In this document: one piece after another, positions 55,988 to 64,000 of the stretch
Layout: each line of letters opens with the position of its first letter
How positions within the stretch are numbered: position 1 is the first letter of the stretch
Assembly: GCF_900112985.1 (NCBI RefSeq)
Contig: NZ_FONS01000001.1
Coordinates: 431,730 to 495,729, forward strand
Reading direction: 5' to 3'
DNA: 64,000 nucleotides
DNA from: Pedobacter antarcticus
GTDB lineage: Bacteria > Bacteroidota > Bacteroidia > Sphingobacteriales > Sphingobacteriaceae
Translations under genes and position numbers: made by a program
Notes under the pieces: model-generated
What the model saw: the letters and a program-made list of their open reading frames with translations, nothing else
The model's database searches: none
Told to the model about the DNA's origin: nothing

Positions 55988-58900
55988 TTAGAAACCAAAA
56001 TTTAACCCAACAGTAATTGTTCTTGCATTCGGACTCTGGTTTTTATCCATTCCCTGAGTGATTGCATTATTCGCATTCGTCGTTACTTCAGGATCTAAAC
56101 CTGTGTAGTTCGTTAACAAAGCAAGATTTTGTCCGCTGACGAATACTTTCGCATTGCTTACTTTGATCCTTTTTAGAAAATCATTAGGCAAATTATAGGA
56201 TAACATCACGTTTTTCAATCGTAGGAAGTCAGTAGAACTTACGTTAACGTCCAATGGCATAGAGTTTCCGCTCGAAACATTATCTCCATTTACTACCCTT
56301 GCGATATTAGTTACTTCACCAGGATTTCTCCAGCGATTTAATACATCCACAGAGTTGTTCCAGAAACGCTGATCACGCATAGTCGCCTGTGTTCCATTCA
56401 TCATATACCCGCCCATCTGGTAGGTTAACAGAACGCTTAACTCAAACTGTTTGTACTGGAAGGTATTTGACCAGCCACCAAACATTTTTGCTGCTGAAGT
56501 TTTATAAGCTACAGCATCTGCTGCAGGTGTAATAGCAGGTGCACGAGACCCATCTTCATAAGACCATTGGTAAGCAGAAGGTCCGCCAGGTGTAACTACA
56601 TGCTGATAGAGCACTTTACGTCCTTCACTGTTAATAAAGACTCTTCTGCCGGTTTGCGAATCAATACCACCGGTACGAATTGCGTAGATCATGCCCGCTG
56701 CATACCCCGGAAGTGTAATACTATAAGTATCCACACTGCCCACGATAATACTTGGCACCCCATCGGCAAGGGAAGTGACTTTGTTTTTATTAGTAGTGAT
56801 ATTAAATGAACTGTTCCAGGTGAAATTATCCGTTCTGACCGGCGCACCATTCAGGGAGAATTCAACACCTTGATTATACATTGTACCTACATTTTGCAGA
56901 ATACTGTTATTTGTTGAGTTAGGGATACCTGCAGACGGAGGCAGCGGTACACCGAAAATCAGTCCGTCGATATTGTTTTTGTAATAGGCAAGTTCACCAT
57001 TCAGTTTCCCACCTAACAAGCCGAAATTAATACCAATATCCGTTTTCTTACTGGTCTCCCATTTAAGATCCGGATTTCCGGCAGCTGAATAGCCAAGACC
57101 TGGCTGCCCGCCATACAAGTTAGCAGAATAAGTATTTAGAGCTCCGAAATCCGTTAGTCCGCCGATGTTACCAACTTTACCGTAACTCGCCCTGATTTTT
57201 AAGTTGCTGAATACTTTATCCAGTACAGAACCAGACCAGAAGTCCTCTTTCATAATTTCCCATCCGGCAGAAACACCCCAAAAAGTACCTTTTTTATTAT
57301 TAGGGCCTAATGCAGAGAACTCATCCATTCTATAGTTACCTGTCACATAGTATTTCTGCTTAAAGTTATACTGCAAACGGGAGAACAAAGAGAACAGATA
57401 ATTATCATAAACCTGATTATCTGTGTTATAGGCAAATACATTCTGCCATCCGCCCTGAATATTTGAATATAAAGGATCTGACTGCCCCTGACGCTGTAAT
57501 CCAAATTGATTACCATTGGTCTTCTGCTGTTCCTGACCTAACAAGACATTAAATGAGTGATGATCCGCGAACACATGGTCTGCGGTGACAGTATTTGTCC
57601 ACACCCATCTCTCTCTCGTCGAATTCGCGCTGCTGCTGCTACCATTTGTAGCTATCCCCTCACCACTGACAGGGCTGTAGTAGTTTTCATAAGTTGTATA
57701 CCTATAATCAATACCATAAATTGACTTCACAGCCAGCCATGGCAACGGATTAACCTGGATATATGCATTGGACTGAATATTATTTACCTTATTTCTGGAA
57801 TAATTGGTATTCAGTGATACTTCAGGGTTATAGAAACCTAATCTCGATTGGTTTAGATGTCCGGTATTATCCTGAATCCCAAGGTATCCATTTGAAGTAT
57901 TATTATAAGAACCGTCATTATTATACGGACTTACAATCGGCGAATTAATTAATGCCAGTCTGGACATAGCGCCCGATGCAGAGGAGTTTCCTGCCGCCCC
58001 GGTAGACATTGCCGACGCATTATTTTCATTGACATAGTTAATTTTCGCACCCAGACTTAACCAGGAATTCGTTTTATTGTCAACATTGAACATTGCAGAC
58101 TTTCTGTCGAATTTATTCTCTCTGAAAATACCGTCCTGTTTGGTGTAGCCAACTGAACCATAATATTTTGTCGTTTGGGTAGCTCCGGAGATATTAAGGT
58201 TATTATTATTCGAAACACCTGTTTGGTAGATATAGTCATACCATCTCGTATCAATAGGGTTACCTGCTGCATCGTATGATAATCCGTAATAATTTGTCTC
58301 TGGATTAAAAGTACCTTCATTTTTGAGGCCCTCATTTTTAATCTCGATATATTCCGCAGCGTTTAACAATTTAGGCAACCGGTTTGCATTACTAAAACCT
58401 ACAGAGCTCTGGAAGTTAATCTTTGCAGCACCCTGTTTACCTTTTTTTGTCGTGATAAATACGACTCCGTTTGCTGCACGGCTCCCATATATACTGGTTG
58501 CTGCCGCATCTTTGGCAATATCTACACTCTCAATATCTGCAGGGTTAATTGCAGACAGCGGATTTGTAGCAGCGTAGCCCAGATTAGATTCATTTTCATT
58601 GGTAAAGGTTGGCACGCCATCTACCACGATCAAAGGATAAGAACTCAACGATAATGAGTTTACACCACGGATACGGAATACAGGAGCCTGGTTAACTACA
58701 CCGGCGTTTGCGGTCATATTAACTCCCGTTGCACGACCGTTCAGCGCACTTTCAAAACTTGCTACCGGCTGGTCCGCAAGGGTACTTCCTTTTAAATTGG
58801 AAAGACTGCCCGTGGTTTCAGATTTCTTCTGCGTTCCATATCCGATTACAACCACTTCGTTCAGATCGGAGTTATCTGGACTCAATGCTATAGTCCCGAG

Positions 58901-59503
58901 ATTTGCAGATGCTTTAACCTCTTTAGTCTGATAACCAAGAAAGGAAATAAGCAAGACAGCGTCGTCAGCAAGACCTTTAAATGCAAAGGCACCGTTCTGA
59001 TCTGTCATTGTACCTTGTCCGCCACCCTTCACCTTCACAGAGGCACCTGGTAAGGGCAATCCTTTTTCGTCAACGATTTTACCTCGGACATCTATCGGCG
59101 GTACATTTTTAACAATTGTTTTTCTTGGGGTAAGCAGTACTGTATTATTCTTAACAACATAAGTAAAAGGCTGGTCTTTTACAGATTCATTGAGTGCTTC
59201 CTCCAGAGAGACATTAGCTACATCAATAGACACAGGTTTAGCAGTTGCAATCAATTCTTCGTTATAAAGCAAGCTGCAGCCACTTTGCGTTCGTATTTTC
59301 TGTAGAACTTTATCAAGCATCACATTCTTTTCAGAGATCGTGATATTATTCACCTGACTTTTAGCATTCACCTGAAATACGGTAATGCCGAGAATAAAAA
59401 TAGTTAGTTTTTTGGCTTTCAGCAGATTATTAATAAATGCTGAATTGATTTTGCTGGGTACACAACAGCGGGACATCCAAGTGTTTACGACACGGAAATT
59501 CAT
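55988..59503 (-). CDS. STN-type SusC/RagA TonB-dependent transporter (pair B)
   Basis: A 1171-residue outer-membrane transporter with a long leader, a signal peptide ending near QVNAKSQ, an STN domain (about 52-125, ITISEKNVMLDKVLQKIRTQ), a carboxypeptidase-regulatory-like domain (about 138-205), a plug with YPLIVVDGVP and ADIESVDIAKDAAATSIYGSRA, and a barrel ending GLNFGF. It follows the FecR gene by 113 bp in the order sigma-FecR-SusC-SusD-peptidase, the canonical arrangement for cell-surface signalling. Its STN domain probably contacts that FecR in the periplasm. Confidence 0.95.
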   Translation of the reverse strand: MNFRVVNTWMSRCCVPSKINSAFINNLLKAKKLTIFILGITVFQVNAKSQVNNITISEKNVMLDKVLQKIRTQSGCSLLYNEELIATAKPVSIDVANVSLEEALNESVKDQPFTYVVKNNTVLLTPRKTIVKNVPPIDVRGKIVDEKGLPLPGASVKVKGGGQGTMTDQNGAFAFKGLADDAVLLISFLGYQTKEVKASANLGTIALSPDNSDLNEVVVIGYGTQKKSETTGSLSNLKGSTLADQPVASFESALNGRATGVNMTANAGVVNQAPVFRIRGVNSLSLSSYPLIVVDGVPTFTNENESNLGYAATNPLSAINPADIESVDIAKDAAATSIYGSRAANGVVFITTKKGKQGAAKINFQSSVGFSNANRLPKLLNAAEYIEIKNEGLKNEGTFNPETNYYGLSYDAAGNPIDTRWYDYIYQTGVSNNNNLNISGATQTTKYYGSVGYTKQDGIFRENKFDRKSAMFNVDNKTNSWLSLGAKINYVNENNASAMSTGAAGNSSASGAMSRLALINSPIVSPYNNDGSYNNTSNGYLGIQDNTGHLNQSRLGFYNPEVSLNTNYSRNKVNNIQSNAYIQVNPLPWLAVKSIYGIDYRYTTYENYYSPVSGEGIATNGSSSSANSTRERWVWTNTVTADHVFADHHSFNVLLGQEQQKTNGNQFGLQRQGQSDPLYSNIQGGWQNVFAYNTDNQVYDNYLFSLFSRLQYNFKQKYYVTGNYRMDEFSALGPNNKKGTFWGVSAGWEIMKEDFWSGSVLDKVFSNLKIRASYGKVGNIGGLTDFGALNTYSANLYGGQPGLGYSAAGNPDLKWETSKKTDIGINFGLLGGKLNGELAYYKNNIDGLIFGVPLPPSAGIPNSTNNSILQNVGTMYNQGVEFSLNGAPVRTDNFTWNSSFNITTNKNKVTSLADGVPSIIVGSVDTYSITLPGYAAGMIYAIRTGGIDSQTGRRVFINSEGRKVLYQHVVTPGGPSAYQWSYEDGSRAPAITPAADAVAYKTSAAKMFGGWSNTFQYKQFELSVLLTYQMGGYMMNGTQATMRDQRFWNNSVDVLNRWRNPGEVTNIARVVNGDNVSSGNSMPLDVNVSSTDFLRLKNVMLSYNLPNDFLKRIKVSNAKVFVSGQNLALLTNYTGLDPEVTTNANNAITQGMDKNQSPNARTITVGLNFGF

Positions 59504-59616
59504 ACGCTAAAATTAGTTTTGGTTAGTTTTTAATTAGGTGTTTTGATTTTGGCTGAAGAATCAGGATGGTTAATCCCCAATTCTGGTTGAAGTAGAGCTA
59601 AATTTACATAGGCATA

Positions 59617-60927
59617 TTAATTAGGTTTGACATTTATGTTTGTGTTTGTGTTAGCTCGATTAATCTCTATCCTTTTCCCCTTGCCGTCTGCCATTTCTGT
59701 AATTCTGAATTTCAGGCTTCCGGTGAGCTCCAGCATATCAAGTACCTGGGAAAGTGTAACGTTTTTAGAAATAAACCCCTGGTAACGGGTTTCAGGCAGA
59801 TGAGCATAGTCAACTTCTACGTCGTACCATCTTTCCAATTGCTTCATAATATCAACCAAACTGAGATTATTGAAACGGAAATTCCCATGCTTCCATGCCA
59901 TAACCTCATCCAGGTCTACAGAGGCAATTTTCATCTGGTTTCCTTTCAAAATAGCCTGCTGACCGGGCCGGAGGATATCACTGTCCGAAATATTTAAATT
60001 TGTTACTTTCACACTGCCTTCCAGTAATGTGGTTTTCATAAACTTCTCATTCCCGTAAGCATTGATATTAAAATGTGTACCTAATACCTCTACCTCCTGA
60101 TTTTTGCCACCCTCCCTGGTCACTACTTTAAATGGTTGTCTGCCTTCTTTATTAAGTAACGGTCTGATTTCAAAATAGGCTTCTCCATTTAGCTCTACCC
60201 TTCTTTCATTCCCGGAAAAAATTGCCGGAAATTTCAAAGTAGAGGCTGCATTAAGCCAAACCTTACTTCCATCTGGTAAATTGATCTGATACTGACCACC
60301 CTTTGGAGTAGAAATAGTATTGATCTGACTTTCTGCGAGATGGCGTTCTTCATGATTACTGCCGGAGGATGTATAAATTAATTGTCCGTCCGCAGCTTTG
60401 GTAATACTAATACCAGACTGGCTTGCGATTTTTCCATTAGACATGTCATCCAAGGTAATCTGCGTACCATCAGCCAAAGTAAGCATAGCTTTATTACCTC
60501 CAGGAACTGCGTCTGCCACTTTTACATGCGGAGTTATAGTATTCGCAACCACGAGTTTCCGTTCCGGCAGTGTCGCAGGCGTCAAAAGCCACCATATTCC
60601 TGATGAAATTAGTATAAACACCGCAGCAGCAACTGTGAATGCTCTTTTTATGTTCCAGCTTCTTCCTATTGAAACGACAGGAGTCTGACTGCTTTCCATG
60701 ATATTACGTAATATCTGGTTACTTGTCGCAGGGGTAAAAATCTTTTTTGAGGGAACAAATTCATTCCATGCCTCACCCAATAATTCCCTGGCTTCCTCTT
60801 CATGTTCAGGATCTGCAAGCATAGCAAGCAGTTCGGCTTTCTCTTCAGGCCGGGCCTGATTAGCGAGATAAAGCTGGAACAATAAGGACATCCGGGTATT
60901 TACCATATGAGCGTCTGTTTGAAACAT
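59617..60927 (-). CDS. FecR-family anti-sigma factor
   Basis: A 436-residue inner-membrane regulator. An N-terminal cytoplasmic part (about 1-90) precedes one membrane helix (about 94-116, FTVAAAVFILISSGIWWLL). The periplasmic part holds a FecR domain (about 195-310, TPKGGQYQINLPDGSKVWLN) and a C-terminal DUF4974-like STN-fold domain (about 355-425, NNLSLVDIMKQLERWYDVEV). It should hold the sigma factor encoded upstream until the STN domain of a loaded SusC signals across the envelope. It lies 75 bp after the sigma gene. Confidence 0.94.
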   Translation of the reverse strand: MFQTDAHMVNTRMSLLFQLYLANQARPEEKAELLAMLADPEHEEEARELLGEAWNEFVPSKKIFTPATSNQILRNIMESSQTPVVSIGRSWNIKRAFTVAAAVFILISSGIWWLLTPATLPERKLVVANTITPHVKVADAVPGGNKAMLTLADGTQITLDDMSNGKIASQSGISITKAADGQLIYTSSGSNHEERHLAESQINTISTPKGGQYQINLPDGSKVWLNAASTLKFPAIFSGNERRVELNGEAYFEIRPLLNKEGRQPFKVVTREGGKNQEVEVLGTHFNINAYGNEKFMKTTLLEGSVKVTNLNISDSDILRPGQQAILKGNQMKIASVDLDEVMAWKHGNFRFNNLSLVDIMKQLERWYDVEVDYAHLPETRYQGFISKNVTLSQVLDMLELTGSLKFRITEMADGKGKRIEINRANTNTNINVKPN

Positions 60928-61002
60928 TTCACCAGTTACCTGGGGCTTGTTACTATAAAGACACTAAAGGCTAAAAAAGTGGATATCAGAAAGTGATATT
61001 TT

Positions 61003-61608
61003 TTACAAATCTTCCAGATAGCACATTAATAAGAGTAAAGAGTATAAAATATTACCGCTTTTAACGTAACATGACACTGATTTAAGTGCCCATTGCTGAT
61101 ATTTTTTGACTGAATCTGTTGATATCTGCATTTTATCAGCAATTTCCGGATTTTTTAAACCCTGCATTCTGAGTAAGAAGACCTTTTGTTGTTGAGATGG
61201 CAGGCGAGCGATTGCCTGATCTACCAGAACCTGAATATCAGGATTACTATTCAGATTATCTGCAGGGGTTTCTGCAGGTTCTGTATCATCGAATTGTTGC
61301 TTATAATATTCCTGATACTTATGATGATTAAGCATCTTTCTAAGGCTGTTCAAAGTAAAATTCCGTGTTAAAATAAAAAGATAGGAACTAAAATTACTAA
61401 TCTCAGCTAGTTTTTCTCTATTGATCCATACTTTCAGAAAAACTTCCTGAACAATATCCTCAGTAAGCTCCTGGGAGTGCGTTAACATTAATATATATTC
61501 CCCTAATTGATGATGGTAGCCCATAAACAGATCCTCAAAAGCCAGTTCGTCGTCTTGAGCTATCCTGTTCAGGAGATATGATTCATTATTTAAAGGTTTC
61601 AGTCCCAA
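61003..61608 (-). CDS. ECF RNA polymerase sigma-70 factor
   Basis: A 201-residue ECF sigma factor of the Bacteroidota SusC/FecR-linked class. Region 2 spans about 22-92 (FEDLFMGYHHQLGEYILMLT; LTEDIVQEVFLKVWINREKL) and region 4 about 128-180 (ARLPSQQQKVFLLRMQGLKN, then PEIADKMQISTDSVKKYQQWAL). The start is a TTG at 61608: an in-frame stop lies two codons upstream, and the next in-frame ATG (residue 29) would delete part of region 2. The C-terminus has a hydrophobic run (ILYSLLLLMCYLEDL), a tail found in other members. It probably drives transcription of the downstream SusC/SusD genes. Confidence 0.92.
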   Translation of the reverse strand: MGLKPLNNESYLLNRIAQDDELAFEDLFMGYHHQLGEYILMLTHSQELTEDIVQEVFLKVWINREKLAEISNFSSYLFILTRNFTLNSLRKMLNHHKYQEYYKQQFDDTEPAETPADNLNSNPDIQVLVDQAIARLPSQQQKVFLLRMQGLKNPEIADKMQISTDSVKKYQQWALKSVSCYVKSGNILYSLLLLMCYLEDL

Positions 61609-61814
61609 GGCTCATGCAGAAATAATATATAAACATTGTCAATATAGAGTAAAAGCAGATGAGTTATAATTTAAGCATGTAACAATTTAGTCGTATTACA
61701 ATAAAGAAAAAGAACCTTATGAATAAGGAAAATACAGTCAAAAAATGTACATGGTAATTAATGTAGTTCTACTAATAATTGCTAAAAACACTAAATTGGC
61801 GCAAAACAAATTCT

Positions 61815-62858
61815 ATGGAACCCACTGATGTAAGAATATCGAAGAAGAAACCGATCTACCCAGTAAGTGCGGCGCTGCAGAAGTACCTTAAATCTTACCA
61901 GCGCGATTCGAAACTTCCAATAACCTACAATGATCTTCTGGTTTTTGATGAATCTTATCCGATAATGGATAAGCATGGAAAAGATTCATTATGGGAAGGC
62001 CCGATATACGCCTCAGACCGTATTGAGCATATCCACAATGGCCTAAAGGTGATCTACGCCAATTTAAAGGCATCTGGAAACCTTAGAATCGTTCAGCACA
62101 AGTATATAGATAAGATCGAATACTGCACGTTTGGCAATACAAATCCTTTCAGAATCAGAATAGTTAACAGGTTAAATGACGTATATGATTATTTCTACGT
62201 AAAGAAAGCCGATGCATCCAGGATTTATGGACTGGAGCTGGAAGAAATACTCTCACCAAACCAAGTCAATTATCTGGTAGACGGAGAAACTTTGATCGAA
62301 GAACATGTTGCCGGTATTCCGGGAGATGTCTTCGCAAAAGGTTATTTAGAAAACCCGGAATATAACCCGACCCGGATAGCGAAGGAATTTGTCAAATTCA
62401 ACGAACGTTGCCTGGTTATGCTTCTGGGAGACATGCGCGCTTATAACTTCGTCGTACAGATTACACCTGATTTTGACGACATACAATTCCGGATCAGGGC
62501 TATTGACTTTGATCAGCAGTTTTATGAAGGAAATATCAAAATTTATATGGCCCAGTTTTTCAAGGAGAACCTTCCCTACGTTAAATTATGTATGGAACAC
62601 CTTAGTGATAAAACTTTTCAACAGTATCAGCAGGAAGAGAAATCTTCCATCCTCCACCGTGTACGCAGTGAGCGGCACAGGCTCCGGGACCTCAGAGATG
62701 TATCCAATACAGAGATACTCACCACACCAGAAAATATTGAAACCCTTAAAAATGGGATGGCCAGGCACTTCGAAGATCAGGATTACCTGGAATGCGAGAC
62801 CATGACTGACCTGGTAGAACTGAATATTAAAAATATCATACGACAGGTTAAATTATAA
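61815..62858 (+). CDS. Uncharacterised protein with atypical-kinase-like motifs
   Basis: A 347-residue soluble protein with no signal peptide, started at the ATG at 61815 (MEPTDVRISKKK); a TTG at 61779 is possible but adds unsupported residues. I do not recognise a named family. A kinase-like reading is suggested by a D206-x4-N211 pair (LLGDMRAYNFVV), resembling the catalytic loop, followed 20 residues later by D231-F-D233 (AIDFDQQ), resembling the metal-binding DFG element. An upstream acidic stretch (E162-E163-H164, then GIPGD) could be the hinge, and K130/K131 a nucleotide-binding lysine. These motifs fit HipA-, PI4K- or RIO-like folds loosely. The gene is 19 bp before pepE and probably co-transcribed with it. 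Confidence 0.65.
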   Translation: MEPTDVRISKKKPIYPVSAALQKYLKSYQRDSKLPITYNDLLVFDESYPIMDKHGKDSLWEGPIYASDRIEHIHNGLKVIYANLKASGNLRIVQHKYIDKIEYCTFGNTNPFRIRIVNRLNDVYDYFYVKKADASRIYGLELEEILSPNQVNYLVDGETLIEEHVAGIPGDVFAKGYLENPEYNPTRIAKEFVKFNERCLVMLLGDMRAYNFVVQITPDFDDIQFRIRAIDFDQQFYEGNIKIYMAQFFKENLPYVKLCMEHLSDKTFQQYQQEEKSSILHRVRSERHRLRDLRDVSNTEILTTPENIETLKNGMARHFEDQDYLECETMTDLVELNIKNIIRQVKL

Positions 62859-62877
62859 TTAAAAGATAATAAAACAG

Positions 62878-63585
62878 ATGAAAAACATCCTTCTGGCAAG
62901 TACCTCCTCCCTTTTTGGGGAGGAATATCTCGCCTACCTTAAGCCTGAGATTGAATTATTATTTCAACAGGCAAACGAAATAATCTTTATCCCCTATGCC
63001 AGACCAGGAGGTCTCACTCACGATGAATACACTGCGAAAGCAGTCTCATTCTTCGAAACAATAAATATCAAAGTTAAGGGACTGCATACTTTTGACGATC
63101 AAAAAATGGCAATCCGGCAGGCCAAAGGATTCTTCACAGGGGGAGGAAACACATTTCTATTAGTCAAACAGCTTCACGAATTGGATCTAATGGCTGAACT
63201 AAAAGACGCCGCGGAATCCGGCAAACCTTATCTTGGAACCAGCGCCGGGAGTAATATAGGCGGTATAAATATGCAGAACACCAATGACATGCCTATCGTC
63301 TATCCGCCTGACTTCAGGACTATGGGTTTAATTAATTTTAATATTAATGCACATTATCTGGATCCGGATAGCGGACTAAAACACAATGGAGAAACCCGGG
63401 AGACCAGAATTAAAGAGTTCCATGTATTTAACTCCACACCTGTTGCGGGTCTAAGGGAAGGAAGCTGGATCAGGGTAAAAGAAGGGAAAGTAACCACGGA
63501 AGGCATCCACAGCACCCGTATTTTTTTACCAGGGCAGGAAGCAGCAGAGCTGGAACCCGGATCTGCAATGGATCATCTGCAATAA
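62878..63585 (+). CDS. pepE: Peptidase E (alpha-aspartyl dipeptidase, S51 family)
   Basis: A 235-residue cytoplasmic serine peptidase that cleaves dipeptides with N-terminal aspartate. The fold shows the class-I GATase-like pattern with the nucleophile elbow GTSAGSN. The Salmonella triad S120/D135/H157 maps with an offset of two to S122, D137 and H159 here, and the length is close to the 229 residues of that enzyme. It follows the kinase-like gene by 19 bp. It is convergent with the surface-protein gene, the stop codons being only 7 bp apart. Confidence 0.93.
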   Translation: MKNILLASTSSLFGEEYLAYLKPEIELLFQQANEIIFIPYARPGGLTHDEYTAKAVSFFETINIKVKGLHTFDDQKMAIRQAKGFFTGGGNTFLLVKQLHELDLMAELKDAAESGKPYLGTSAGSNIGGINMQNTNDMPIVYPPDFRTMGLINFNINAHYLDPDSGLKHNGETRETRIKEFHVFNSTPVAGLREGSWIRVKEGKVTTEGIHSTRIFLPGQEAAELEPGSAMDHLQ

Positions 63586-63592
63586 TTAAATG

Positions 63593-64000
63593 TTACTGTG
63601 GAATCGGGCTAAAAAACTTATTATACAATCTGATGTCTACGGCTCCTGCAACCTCTGTGGATACTTCTCCGGTAACCCGGGCTGTTGAATTAGCTGCATC
63701 TGTTACCGGGCTTCCATTATGATTCTGGCCGGTATATACTTTTACAAAGTCAATCTTTTTAAGATTAGCCTGCTCACCTTGTTCGGTCATTGCCCAATCG
63801 ATATCAAAAGCATTATATCCTCTGCCCCTGGTCTCCTGAAGTCTTAAATATTCTGCTGACCCAGAGTCCGAATAGCCAAAATCAAAAGGTTTGTTGCTCA
63901 ACACTCCCCCATCTTTGAAGGTGTTTTCAAGTAATGTTCCATTGAAAGTAAAAGATGCCTTCTCATTCGCCCAAACCGGATAATAAGCCTGGGTATGAAA
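63593..64000 (-). CDS. Bacteroidota cell-surface-type protein (5' end cut by window edge)
   Basis: The C-terminal 135 residues of a longer protein; the reading frame is open to the right edge, so no start is visible. It contains AFDIDWAMTEQGEQANLKKI followed by DFVKVYTGQN and VSTEVAGAVDIRLYNK. This pattern (F-D-I-x-W-A, then I-D-F-V-K-V-Y-T, then G-E-V-S-T-E-V) is familiar from secreted Bacteroidota 'cell surface protein' entries found near TonB receptors and beta-propeller surface proteins. Signal peptide, anchoring and ligand cannot be judged from this fragment. Confidence 0.7.
   Translation of the reverse strand, partial: FHTQAYYPVWANEKASFTFNGTLLENTFKDGGVLSNKPFDFGYSDSGSAEYLRLQETRGRGYNAFDIDWAMTEQGEQANLKKIDFVKVYTGQNHNGSPVTDAANSTARVTGEVSTEVAGAVDIRLYNKFFSPIPQ

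Noticed and set aside
46457..59503. Nucleotide similarity between the two STN-type SusC/SusD pairs as an inserted element
   Set aside because: The similarity follows gene boundaries and is at family level; paralogous duplication of transporters is common in Bacteroidota.
1..64000. Defence systems, CRISPR arrays, prophage or tRNA genes
   Set aside because: No regularly spaced repeats, cas-like or phage-structural genes, and no cloverleaf-forming segment was noticed in the intergenic regions, all of which are about 310 bp or shorter.

Overview
The window looks like chromosome of a Bacteroidota member close to Pedobacter (Sphingobacteriaceae). Evidence: four SusC/SusD pairs, two of them with STN-type SusC proteins next to an ECF sigma/FecR pair; DUF6266, DUF4159 and MoxR/DUF58 genes of Bacteroidota type; AT-rich intergenic regions; few Shine-Dalgarno sites; and promoter candidates resembling the Bacteroidota TTTG/TAnnTTTG consensus. 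I saw no tRNA, rRNA, CRISPR array, transposase or phage module.

Layout. (1) 1-5742: the right end of a glycan-type locus, with a SusD cut by the left edge, its SusC, and a divergent AraC regulator. (2) 5783-8107: a Sad-like aldehyde dehydrogenase and a DUF6266 gene of unknown function. (3) 8096-33377: a large, entirely minus-strand L-rhamnose locus. Read in the direction of transcription it is GH78; SusC-SusD-GH78-GH106-GH78-like; a GntR regulator; then rhaT, bifunctional rhaD, rhaI, rhaB and lutABC. Together these predict release of rhamnose from a glycan, uptake, isomerisation, phosphorylation, cleavage to DHAP and lactaldehyde, oxidation to lactate, and oxidation to pyruvate. (4) 33563-38244: a TldD-TldE-TldD triad in which both TldD-like proteins carry Tat-like N-termini. 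(5) 38333-45602: a MoxR-DUF58-BatA-like-DUF4175-membrane protein operon, with a divergent DUF4159 gene at 45754-46383. (6) 46457-61608: two paralogous STN-type SusC/SusD pairs around a secreted M14 carboxypeptidase, with an upstream FecR anti-sigma and ECF sigma factor, probably for peptide or other non-glycan uptake. (7) 61815-64000: a predicted atypical kinase-like protein, peptidase E, and a surface protein cut by the right edge.

The points most worth a second look are: the pathway from rhamnan to pyruvate in one co-directional block; paired hexamer repeats with a 10-bp period upstream of three rhamnose transcription units; the apparently exported TldD/E triad abutting the MoxR operon; the single sigma/FecR pair serving two SusC receptors; and the kinase-like protein beside pepE. 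All functions are inferred from reading the sequence; no database search was run.
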